Part shown: piece after piece, positions 48,240-60,100 of the stretch
Layout of the letters: each line of letters opens with the position of its first letter
How positions within the stretch are numbered: the stretch's first letter is position 1
NCBI GenBank assembly: GCA_012845835.1
Contig: JABAKD010000029.1
Coordinates: 3,568,844 to 3,632,843 of the forward strand
Source of the DNA: Undaria pinnatifida
Taxonomy: Eukaryota; Sar; Phaeophyceae; Laminariales; Alariaceae
Reading direction: 5' to 3'
Length of the DNA: 64,000 nucleotides
Notes under the pieces: model-generated
Databases searched by the model: none
What the model was told of the DNA's origin: nothing
The model's input: the letters and a program-made list of their open reading frames with translations, nothing else
Program-made: the position numbers and the translations under genes

Positions 48240-51100
48240 ATGGGCGTGCTGGGAAGACGCTCGGGGCTGCTGCTGGTTGCGGCGCCTCTGCTACCGTCCC
48301 TGTTCCTCTTCGGGCAAATCGATGACGCGGTCGTGCGCAGCAAGCTTCAGGCGAGTGCGGCGCTAGCGGTGCTTGGTTACCTGGGGATGATCTACGTCCT
48401 TCCGACGTTCACCCCGTTTCTGGCCAGGAGCGGGCTGACGGGGAAGGACCTGTGCAAGAAGGGGACTGCCTCTGCAGACAAGGAGATGTGAGAGGCGGCT
48501 TGCCCTGTTGCACTTCTACTCGTAATTTATTTTAGGGCCCGAATTAACGAGGAACTTGCAAAATCGAATTTCGATTTTTTTTTTTTAATTTCATGAAAAA
48601 TCCACGAAAAATTCAACTTTGGTTCTTATCAAGGAACGGCGCAGTGCGTTCTAGGAAATAAAAAAATTCTAAAAACGCAAAAGGGTCAACGAACACCCGT
48701 GGGCAACGGCCGAGGCGAGCGATGGCTCGCGTCCTCCCCGGAGCGCCGCGGCTAGCCGCAGATTCTTTTGGCCGGCAGCGGCTTGGAGGCTATGGCTCTA
48801 GGTGTCTCTTGGATGGGCTGGCGCCACCCCGCCGCCCGACACGGGCAGCAGCGACGGGGATATAGCTGTCGAACTTCTGAGCGAAGTCATCATGTGGTAG
48901 TTGGTCGTGTAACTTTCGAGGTGCAGGGGGACGAAAAACTGGGTTTGCGGCGGTCTCGGTTGTTTTCGAAGCGTCGCAGGCGGTCTAGGCTGTGCTAAGG
49001 ACCTTCGGAGGCCGCGCTGCGGCTGCTCCGGTGGTCCTACCTCTCGCAATGTTGGCTGCTCGCCTCTCAATCAGCCGACGACATGGCACCAATTCGCGTG
49101 GCCGGCTTCGGTTACACAGAACAAGCCATGTCTGGGTGGACAAACTCCCTAAATTCAATTTCGATTTTCGACAAAATTCGATCGAGAAAGTCTTTTTTTA
49201 CTTCTTTGTTGAATTTGATTTTTCGTAATAATTCTGAGAATGCCTGCTTGGTGATTCATTTCTTGACCAATCAGATGCAAATTAAATTAAATTCTATGAA
49301 AAAAAATCGAAATTCGATTTTGCAAGTTCCTCGTTAATACGGGCCCTTATAACTAATTTTCAAGGACGTCATCCGTGAGTTTGACGAATTTCAGGTCAAT
49401 ACTCATCTTTGCAAGCTGCGTTGTTGGTACTCGTAAAATGTACTATATGAGTGAGTTTTTATTGGGAGGTGTCTTATTTTTTGTCCGCTTTAGCGTATAC
49501 CAGGTGGGATGTGTCAAGAGGCTAGATCGTCCTCAATAGCTCCATGGTTATGACAGCAGTATAACAGCAGTAGTAGTGGTCTCTCCATAGCGCCGGTATG
49601 AACCAGCCGGAAATACCCGCATTCTACCGGCAGTCGGCACTACTCCGCATACTGCCAATACTGGGTGCTCCCATCTGTGCCCGCCGGTTTCACAGGCACT
49701 ATAACGGACAACCGGCACTACTCAAACGACACTATGGAGACTTGTACTTCCGCTCACCGATTTTGGGACAACGGTTGTTGCAGTTCTGCTGCTGTGTAAC
49801 TGCGCGTTACTGGTGGCTGCTGCTACTCCTTGCATTTGTGCTGTGATTTGCCCACCAAAAATACTTTCGGAGGGCCAGACGGCCAATTTTTGTGGCAACC
49901 ACTGCTGTACCAGGTAGTTTGTATGCGCGATATTCCGCAGTTCGCCATAACTCCAGCTTATCGAATTCAAAATCGCACCACCCTGCGATGGACTCTTTTG
50001 TGCTCTCACTACAGCAGTGCGGCAAAGCTAGAGCAGTTTTGGTGGCCTGTAAGCGCCGCGACAGGGTCGCGGAAGGTTGAATAATTGGGTCCAAGTGTGG
50101 TTGAAATTTCTCTTTCATCGTACTCCTGCGGCCAAGTTATCGTTTTACTGGTGTTGGGACGGGAAAGCCGTATCGTAAGTACGAGCAGTAACAAGAAAAA
50201 ACACAATTTATTTTTTCGTGATCTAGCGCTACTACGCTACAACGTGGTGTTTCTGACCAGGCTGGAGTTCTTGTGCAAGGCAGGGTGTACCCTACACTAT
50301 TCTCAGTAGAAAAAAAGGAGACATTGCTCTTATTTTCTTCTAAACTCGGCTTCTTAGCTGCCAGTTTCTTAAAGTGCTTTCGCGTGCTGCTGTATGAGTA
50401 AGGTCTTGCCGAGATATTTCCAAAGCCGCCATTTTCGTGCTGTGCGCCGCCCCTTGTTTTTGGAGAAATCCAGTTGGGGTTTCGTCACAGGGAGGAGATG
50501 TGATATCTTGCATGTTAAACTGCTGTTGAGTACCCCGATTTCAGAGCGCGAATAAGATAAGGGCGTTCGGGACGTAAGAGCTGTCCAAATCGGCATGTCC
50601 CACCTACGCTGAAAGCTATTTATTGCCCAGTACCTGGTACAAGACAAGAACAAATGCGTGCTAATGGTTCACCTTTTTGGAACTCCAAGTTTTTTCCACA
50701 CTAGTTTCAGGTCATTTGTCCCCGAAAAACGTGGTTGCAGCCCCGAAAAACGTGGTTGCAGCGCATGTTTCGGTTTTCACGGGGTGCGCTTAACCCGGGT
50801 ACCCATTGCATGTATGTTGCTGACGCGCCCCCCCCACCCTCTCGCCACCCTGACTGACCCTGTTCTTGCTTGGGGCAGCCCAGAAGGAACCGGAGTAATT
50901 GCTGGCACCATGTTCCTGATTTGCGTGGTGATATTGCAGCTGTTCTACGGCAGAGACTCTGCGGACAAGGTGAGCGCTGGCGCTCGAAGTCGGATAATTT
51001 CTCCCCATCCCCTCTCCCCCACTCCTCGCTTCCGCGTCCTGTGTTGGTGGTAGGAGTACGGACGTCAATGTCAGCTCTTGGTGGCCGTTGTTGTTGTTGG

Positions 51101-51182
<82 letters not shown>

Positions 51183-54100
51183 CTCGGTATCGACGTGCGG
51201 GAACGCGAGCGGGAACTATCGTGACTGCCGGCTGCTATGCCAAGGTCGCCTAACATTCAAGTCATGCGGTCACATCTCCTGGATACTGGCGACAGACATT
51301 TCTTGTTCTTATTCTTGTCACGAAATATTTATAACACCAGGCCGTTTTTGTTTGCCTGGCAGATGGTGGACTACCTGTCGGCGCTCTTGTCGATCTGCTT
51401 CATGACCTTCCTCGGTTTCACTGACGACGTGCTCGACCTCCCTTGGCGGTGAGAAGGAAGGTTGGAATGTTGCTACGAGTCGTGTGTTGGAGGTACCGTT
51501 TGCGCTGCCACTGCCGTTGCTAGTGCTGTTGCTGCTGCAGAGAGGTACTGGAGTGTGTTCCTATTCACACTGCTATCAATACTCTACTGCTGTTGCTACT
51601 GCTGCTGCTACTGTAGTCCAGGGTGGTACTGAACTGCTCCTATTAGTACTGCTATACTGCAGCTGTTACTGGCACTATAGATTTTTGATATTTTTACTGG
51701 CTGTTGCTACTGCCGCTGGTAATATGCATTTTTCCTTCTCGTTACTGGCTGTTGCCACTGCTGCTGGTACCATATGTTTTTTGTTCTCGTAACCGTAAAG
51801 TTGTTATTTTTCTTTCTCGCCGCCACTCGGCATTTTCGTTTTTGTTGTTGTTTCTTAGTGTAAGACTGTTTTCTTTCTCTTCCTTCTTCCCTCCCCCTTT
51901 TTCTAAGGTATAAGCTTCTGCTACCGACGGTGGCGACCCTTCCCCTTCTCTGTGCCTACGATGGCAGTACGTCGGTAGTTGTACCCAGGTGAGCGTTGGG
52001 GAAACGAAAAGGCGTAAATCTGCGTGAACAGATTATTCCGTGGACTTTGAGGTTCCGCCGAGGGTGCGCGACAAACAAGAAAAATTACATGACACTGCTA
52101 ACAAAATCAAGATCAGAAACAACACAGGGAGGTGGGGAGTCGGTATATATTAAGAAACAGCCGTTTTTTAAACAGTTTGTTTTCTTGGTTTTGGTGTACC
52201 CCCCCTCCGCCCCTTAGAGGTATTGCTGCATGGGTGAACGCCCCCCCCCTCCCCCCCCCCCTTCCCCCCGCCGAGGTAGAGGCGCGAATCTGCGTGAGTT
52301 TCCGTCACCTTTGAAACGCCGAGGGTGCTATAGTAGTGAAAATGGCATGGCACGGCTAAGACCAGAACGAAAAACAATCCAAAGGGCTGGAATTCGATAT
52401 GCATTAATAATAATCCATTTTTAAAAATATTTTGCTCACTTGGTTTTGTTATAACCTCCCCCCTGGCTAGGTATTGCTGCCTGGGCGAACGCCCCTCGCC
52501 CCCCCCCCCCCCGCCCCATAAGGTGCCGAATTCGTCCTCACAAGTACTTCTTGGTAGCGTGTTGCTCACCTTTCATGCGACTCATTCAGCACCTCGCTTC
52601 GCGCTTGGTGCACGCGGCCTCTGTCTGGTCGGCGAAACCCGACGTGCTCCTTCCCGGCATTGTGCATTGTAGGGATGCGAGGGTCCACTAGCTATGGTCA
52701 TGCGACTACGGCCATGCATGAAATGAGTACACGCCCCCCCCCCCCCCCCCCCCCGCGCTCATATAAGGCCCCGGCTAAGGTACAAACAAGTCCATGGTAC
52801 ATCATATCAATCAAGATAATGAAATAGAGCTGACGTCAAGCAGGGGTTATACGTTTTGCTGGTGGACGATCCCCCCTCCGCTCCCGTAAGGCCCTGGCGC
52901 AAAAAGTTAAGAATAGCGTATAGTGACATATATTACGCCTCGCACATGGCACCGATTGTGAGGTTGCCATACCAGTCACGTGTGCGTGGTGCTTTGTCGG
53001 AATGTCATCGTTGCACAAGGGCCCGACTTGGTTAATGAAGGCTTAATTTGTAGGGATCAAGGTAATGAAATAGAGCTAACGCTCAGAACGGGATGCACAT
53101 CTGCTAGAGGTTCACCATATCCACTGCGCTAGACAAGCAGGGTAACGTTTTATTTGCTTTTTTTTTGCGTTGTTGTTGTCGGTAATCGAGGTACAGTTAG
53201 TAGGGGTCTCCAAGTACGACGTTGGCGTCCCAGGGCAATATGACCGCCTTATAGAGAGAAGCCGCCTTATTCATTCCAGGTGATGGGTGCAATTCCCTAG
53301 TCATGTCAAGCGACTTTGACCGCCTTGTATAGGGATACTGCCTTACTCAGACGGCCTCATTGGGGGACCCCCACTACTGTAGATCATGTTGTACGGGGGG
53401 GAGAACCTTGACTCCGCGCAAGGGGGACAATAATAACGTTGTGTGTATGAGGTAAGGCACCCACGAGGAAATTACATAGTATATCCGTTGCTCTCTGGAT
53501 GCGTCCACACCATAACTGTTTTTCATGCGTTCGAAGCTGTCATCCTTGTGCAAGAAAACACGAACGCTGTGCCGAAGTCCTCATCGCAAGTGGTTTTTAG
53601 TAGGATGTACCTCGCGCTTCATGGGAAGCGCCGACTACCTCACCGCAGTTTGCGCTCGGTACTCGCGACGTCTGCTTGGTCGGTGACAACCCAGCTTGCT
53701 CCCGGTAATATAGAGATGCGAGGGCCTATGGTGGTACGACTGCGACCATGCATGAAATGAGTACGCTCGCTCTCCCCCTCTGCCCACTCTCTCGGTTCCC
53801 CCCCACCCCCCCCTTCCCTACTACCTCGACCCCCTCCCCGCCTACTTACTATCTCGACCGCGCCCCGCTTTCTCCACTATCTCGATATCCAGCCTCCTCA
53901 CCCCCCCGTCCCCGCTAGCGAAACCCGCCCCCCCCCCGTGGTCTTACCCCCCCCCCCGCCACCCTATCCTCACTATTGGACCTCCCCCCTCCCCATTGTC
54001 TCGATCGCCTGTTGCTGCCTGATTAAGGCCGCTGGACCAGCTCATGGTCGCCGGGGGTGGAGGGGCGTTAACGCTCGTTGGTAGAGCCATCTCGTCGGTG

Positions 54101-57100
54101 TTCCCGCTGACTCTACCCGGAGACGATGCAGGAAGGCTTCTCCTCGACTTGGGTGAGAACTGTGGATATGGGACGTGTTCGGTGGTGATGATGGTAGCGG
54201 TATTGGTATTGGTGTTGGTGTTAGTGTTGGTATTGGTGGTGGTGTTGGTGTTGGGGGTGGTGTTGGTATTGGTGTTGGTGTTGGTGTAGATATTGGTGTT
54301 GGTGTTGGTGTTGGTGTAGGTGTTGATGTTGGTATTTGTGTTGGCGTTGGTGTTGGTGTTGCCGTTGGTGTTGGTATTGGTGTTGGTGTTGGTGTTGGTG
54401 TTGGTATTGGTGTTGGTGTAGGTGTAGGTGTAGGTGTTGGTGTAGGTGTTGGTGTAGGTGTTGATGTTGGTATTTGTGTTGGCGTTGGTGTTGGTGTTGG
54501 CGTTGGTATTGGTGTTGGTGTTGGTGTTGGTGGCGTTGGTACCGGTGTTTGTAATGATGGTGGTGTTGCTCCCTTTTTATTCACGCGGGAAATATGCAAT
54601 AAGGCTGCTCCTTGACTAAGGTAGGGTGCTGCGGATATTGAAGGTGTTCAGGGGGCGGTGGTGCTTAACTCGCTTAGAACCGCACCCACAGTTGTGAGGT
54701 TGGGGACAACCTACTGGCGAGTAGACTGGGGTCAATTTTTCGGTGGCATTATTTATATCAGGTTAAGGTTAGAGCTGGGGTTAGTTTTTTCTTCCCCCCT
54801 CAGCGTAAAAGTGTGTAGGCCCGTAGGGTTTCCCTTCTAACTAAAAGCCTTCCCCCCTCCCCTCAACCCTTCGTCCAGGCACGGCGTACATGGTGTACAT
54901 GGGCATGCTGGCGGTGTTTTGCACGAACGCGGTCAATATTTACGCTGGGATCAACGGTCTCGAAGCCGGGCAGGTAGGGGTGTTTTTTTTTTTTTTTTTC
55001 TATTTTTTTTGTCTATCTCATCTACCACCGTACTCCTTGCCCACCACTTACCAATCCATCAACGCCCACAAGTTGACGATAGTTTCAAATGCCCTGTTGC
55101 GCGAGGCCCTAGCCAGAGATATCAGGAGACGGCACTTTCGCCCCTTGACCGACTGACGGCAATTTTTCAACAATTTTCCCTCTGACGGACGGCAATCTAC
55201 TAGGTTATAGTGTGAAACGATCGGTTTGACGGGCTTGACCGCTGGACGTACTTCCCTTGACCGACCGTCTCCTGACATCTTTGGTTCTAGCGACAGCTGC
55301 ATTATGTATTTGCGCTTCGTTCTCCAGCTCCCCCCCTTCGCGTAATTCGGAACCGGCGTCACATGGCAGTCACCCCCCGCCCCCCTGCATAGTAGGGACT
55401 GGTTGGTGAAAACCCGACGTGCTCCGTCCCGGCATAGTAGGGATGCGAACGTCTGTGGTCATACGACTACGATCATGGGCAAACTGAGTACACCCCCCCC
55501 CCTGCATAGTGCGTGCTTTCATTTATATCGCGAGAAGGGGTATGCGTTTTCTTCCCTCGTCGGCTCGATCGTTGACCTGGGCATGCGCATGCTAGGCGCT
55601 ATATGCATGTCAATTTTTGCGCAGGAAAGAAGTTTCTTGGGGGGCGCTCGCTGACGCGAAGTCGGCCTAAAAGGTTCGGCGGTTCACCGCTAGGGGACCG
55701 GGGACGCCAGTATCGCAGCAAATATGTCATGGCAGTTGGCCGGCTCTGCAAAGCGAAATGGTCCGTGTAGGAAGGCGGTCGTCGGGGGGGGGGGGGGGGG
55801 GGGGGCTTCTACCGAGTCGTCCAGCGGCAGGGGTTGCATTGTTTAGGCCAGACGTTTCTGACCGGTTGAGCTCCTCAAAAAATGAACTACCATGGTATCG
55901 GTTAGTGTGATACTGCAGTTTTACTACCATATTTATTTTTTAGATAGCTTGAAAATGCTGGTCGGTTTGCCCGAATGAATGCCTTCGAAGGCATGTTTAG
56001 GTCGGGTGAGAGATGTACTGAGCTCCTTATGCTGAGAGCTCAGAGACTTCTGCTGCACCCGTAGCGTGGGGGTTCTACCTTGAGGTGTATTTTGTCACGG
56101 TGTGATGGCGTTTCTTGGCTGATCACGTGTCACTCGAAGAAGAGATCGGATTTCATGGCAGTGCCGGTGAGGTATTGCTGCACCTGTTGTTGTTGTTGTT
56201 GTTGTTGTTAGTCTCAATATATTTTATTTTTTACTTCATGGCGGCGTAGGCTCCAAGATGATATCTCAGGAAAATATCTAACAATGATAATGCACAAACT
56301 AAAGCAAGTCGTGCATCAGACAGGAAAAAAAATAACCCCCACCCCCCACGGCACTTCGTGCTTTGTGCTGCACACGCGATGTCTGCGTGGTCGATGAATA
56401 CCGTACGTGCTTCGGCCCGGCATTGTAAGGATTCAAGTGCTTTTTGCTTTTTTATCATCACTTTGTACTTTCCAGCTCGACTTGTAGGATGTTTTGCCGT
56501 GCCCTCAGCGATCCTCCGGAGAAATCGTGGTCACAGGTGCCTTTCCTTCTCTCCCCCGGCACGTGTCTTCGTTTTTACCGCGCATTGGGTTCAGCACTCC
56601 CACTTTTCAGCTTGTCATGCTCGCCTAGTTTCATCGGGTTTTTTTTCACTCACGCTCTCGCGCTTTCCTCTTAGTCATTTGTTGAAGGAAGAAAAGTACC
56701 TACGAGCACGAGTATGCACTCGGTAGGAATCGAACCACCTTTTGTATTTTAGTAGGAATGGGATTCACCTACTTCTCCACCGGTGACGCCTGGTCTATTG
56801 TCACGCGACTACGGTTATGCGTGAAATTAAGAAGTATCCCCCCCCCCTCCCTTCCCCTTGCTTTGATCCTGAAACCTCCACCCGATGGTGCAAAACGAAA
56901 CCGACAGTCCTTCGTGGTGGCGTGCGCGATCTTGGCTCACAACGCGCAAGAGCTCCGCTGCGATAGAAACACGGGTGAGTATGCTTATCGTGTCCCACGA
57001 ACATCCAAAGATGATCAATGTCTTGAAATGGCATGGAATAACAATTTTTCACTTGCCGTTCCCCCTCAGATAGTATTTTATAAACATATTTTCAGGACGT

Positions 57101-60100
57101 CAGCTGTGAGTTCGACGAATTTCGGTCATTACTCATCTTTGCAAGCTGCGTTGTTGGTACTCGTAATATACTATATGGGTGAGTTTTTTTATTGGGTAAG
57201 TTTCCTCAATGGGAGGGGTCTTACTATAATGATTAGTGTTGGTGTTTTTACTTCAGGTAGGGAATTTCGAACTAGATCTAACACTAGTAATGCTTTAATG
57301 CACCACCTTATGGTGGTCTGAAGTTGCGGGGAACCATAGTAATCCCCAGGCGTAAACATGGCAGAAAAACACAGGGGAATGTATACCTGGTAGTTTTTTT
57401 GAATGCATCGTTGGTGCTGATTAGTACTGAGTATGTTCTTCCGTAGTAGTATACATACACGACCGCTGCTTGCAATGTGATCGCCGTCTGCAATTGTTTT
57501 GGTGTGTACTGGTGGTGAGATGTGTGCGTTTCGGTTTTAGACGTAACGGTCGGGCGATTGGGAGTGGGGGGGGTAGAGACGCGGCGGAGGTACCGCGGGG
57601 GTGGGCTGGTGATCCCGAGTTGCACTTTGTTGGATGTCCAAGGACCTCCGTAGCATCAAGCCCGCCTCTTTTGTTGTTGAACGCCCTCCGTCCTTTTCGC
57701 CCTTGCCGCTCTTTCTCCGATAAATGTTCTCTTGTCGATGTTGTTTTTTTGTACGTGATCGAAACGCTTGACAGAAAATCACACGTTCTCCGCGATGCTC
57801 CTGCTCCCCTTCATCGCCACCACATTGGGATTGCTTCGATACAACTGGTGAGTATCGCGCTATTACTGTGTTCCAGGTATCGCACAACATCGTACATTTT
57901 TTTTTTCAGTGCAAGTATGGGTTTTATTTGTGTGGAGGCTGTGCTTCGGGTGCACGTGACGGGCTTAGGCCGCAACCTCGGTGATGGCGTCAACGTCTCG
58001 ACCCGCCCCCGGCCCCTTCCCTTAACCCTCCCCCGCCCCCCGCCCCCTTCCATCCTCTTCCCGCCATCTCAACCCCACCACCATTCCACCCCCTCGCCAC
58101 TCGACCCCACCCTCGTCTCCTCTCTCAACCCCCTCCCCTCCTCGTTCAACCCCTCCTCCCCCCCTCGCCCCCCCGCCCCCCCGCGCGCCCTCCGGGATCA
58201 CGCCATTGCCTGATTTTTATCTTGGTGCTAAAAAGTCGTTGGAAACCGCCTCAAATTAATCCGTGGTGCCTTAGGTATCCGGCGAGGGCGTTCGTAAGAA
58301 AAGTGTAAGAGACACGTATTGCTATTTCGTGGGAGTGATCTCTCTCTCCCTCCCCCCCCCCCGTCCCGCCCTCGACCTTCCCTCCCCATTTGGATCCTCC
58401 TATCCCCCCCCTTCCCCGGCATATACACGGCTGTTTTTAGCGGTTACATAGTCCGTTCAAAGTATCTCAATCCTTTTAGAGCCCCAAAATCCCTCCATAT
58501 AGTAACTAGAAGTAAATTTGTCCCCAAGAAGGGTTTCCAATTGTAAAGGCTTTAAAGACGCATGCTACGGAAGAGGTGCATAGTTTTTTTTTCAGGCTCC
58601 TCACGTGAACAGCCCTATACCCTTCTTACGCCGACAGCTAATCTGGGGGGTGGGGTGGAAAGGCTGTACCCGATGAACAATCCAATGGCCTATTAATAGG
58701 CATTTAGTATTCAACTAGAGCTATTCAAAAAAACAAAATGCAATATTCCTACGATTTGGTTTAAGAAGCTCCGTCACTCCGAAAAAAAAGACGGCCAAAA
58801 ATCGCTATACCCTTGAAAAAATTCGGCCAAAAAGCGGTATATCTTACAAAAATTCGGCCAAAAATCGGTACACCTTATACAAATTCGACCAAAAAGAGGT
58901 ATACCTTAATGTCTCCATCATAGCACGCGTGGATGATAGAGGCATTAAGGTATCTCGGACGACGGTGATCGTAGGAGACACGTAGTGCTACTTCGAAGGA
59001 ATATCCCCCCCCCATCCCCCTTCCTCCCCCCCCCCCCCCCCCCGCCGCCGCATGCACTGCACGCCACGCCACTTCTTGACATTTGGTTTGACTGTTACTT
59101 GTCGCATTTCGTGGAATCCACCTCCAATGGTATGCATGGTGTCACAGGTATCCGGCGAGGGTGTTCGTGGGGGACACGTATTGCTACTTCGCGGGAATGA
59201 CCTTCGCCGTCGTCGGCATCCACGGACACTTCAGCAAGACGCTAATTCTCATGTTCTTGCCCCAGGTACTTAATTCGCCCTTTTGCTATATTAATATTAT
59301 ATATCTTTTTGGGGACCCCGAAAATAAAACGCGATCACAACAATCGAGACGTGCGGCCTCGTCAAGAGTCTGGAGTATGTGCAGCCCGAAAATGTACGCG
59401 CAGCAGGATGGGCAGTATCGTGTTCGTAGTGTCGTGCATCATACAACCTCCTTGGATTTGCTGTTTTATCCCCTTTTTATCGTCAGAGGGAAAAGTTGAC
59501 GATGGATGTTGGCGGTTACGGCATTGACCACTGCTGATTAACGATGGGAAAATTGGTGTCCAAACGACAACACTTCAACGACTCGTACGGGACGGGACGG
59601 GCGCAGCATGGTCCTACTCGTTCTACCGCGCGCTCACGGTACTCGTAGACGCTTGGAAATATCGCAATCGTCCGTTTTTTTTGGTCGCTAGATACTATAT
59701 TCAAGAGATTATCAAGTCCCGAGAGGATTTTGAAATATAACCCGTTTCCAAATCCTAAAATTATCCTAGTCTAACTCCAAGTGTTTTGTCTCCATGTCGG
59801 GAGTGCGGTGCTAAACAGGGTTAATAGGTTCTATCCACCCCCCGAAGGCAGCAGCAGCAGCCGGCTTTGCTTCGTGTGGTCTATGCTGTAAATCGTTCAA
59901 TTTTGGTGTTGTCAACGTTTCCCTAGCTGAAGCCCTCAGAAGGTAAATGCTCGCATCGAATGCCCTGGTATGGATGAGGGCTGCTGGCCATGTCGGTAAA
60001 GGCGCACTGACTTTTTGTTTCTGAGGGGGACGGCTTGAGGAGCTCTTTGCTCTTCTGAGGCGAACGCTTGTTTCGAGTAAACTGCGAGGAGGGCAGCCCG

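Noticed and set aside
48768..48998. Open frame inside the 812-bp transposon as a transposase
   Set aside because: Short, Arg-rich, no catalytic motif; the element looks non-autonomous.
54042..54615. Pro-Thr and Gly-Val repeat proteins on both strands
   Set aside because: Hexanucleotide minisatellite in ALG7 intron 5.
56715..56740. GGTTCGATTCCTACC (minus strand) as a tRNA B box
   Set aside because: T-stem mismatches and no tRNA fold; at most a tRNA-derived fragment.
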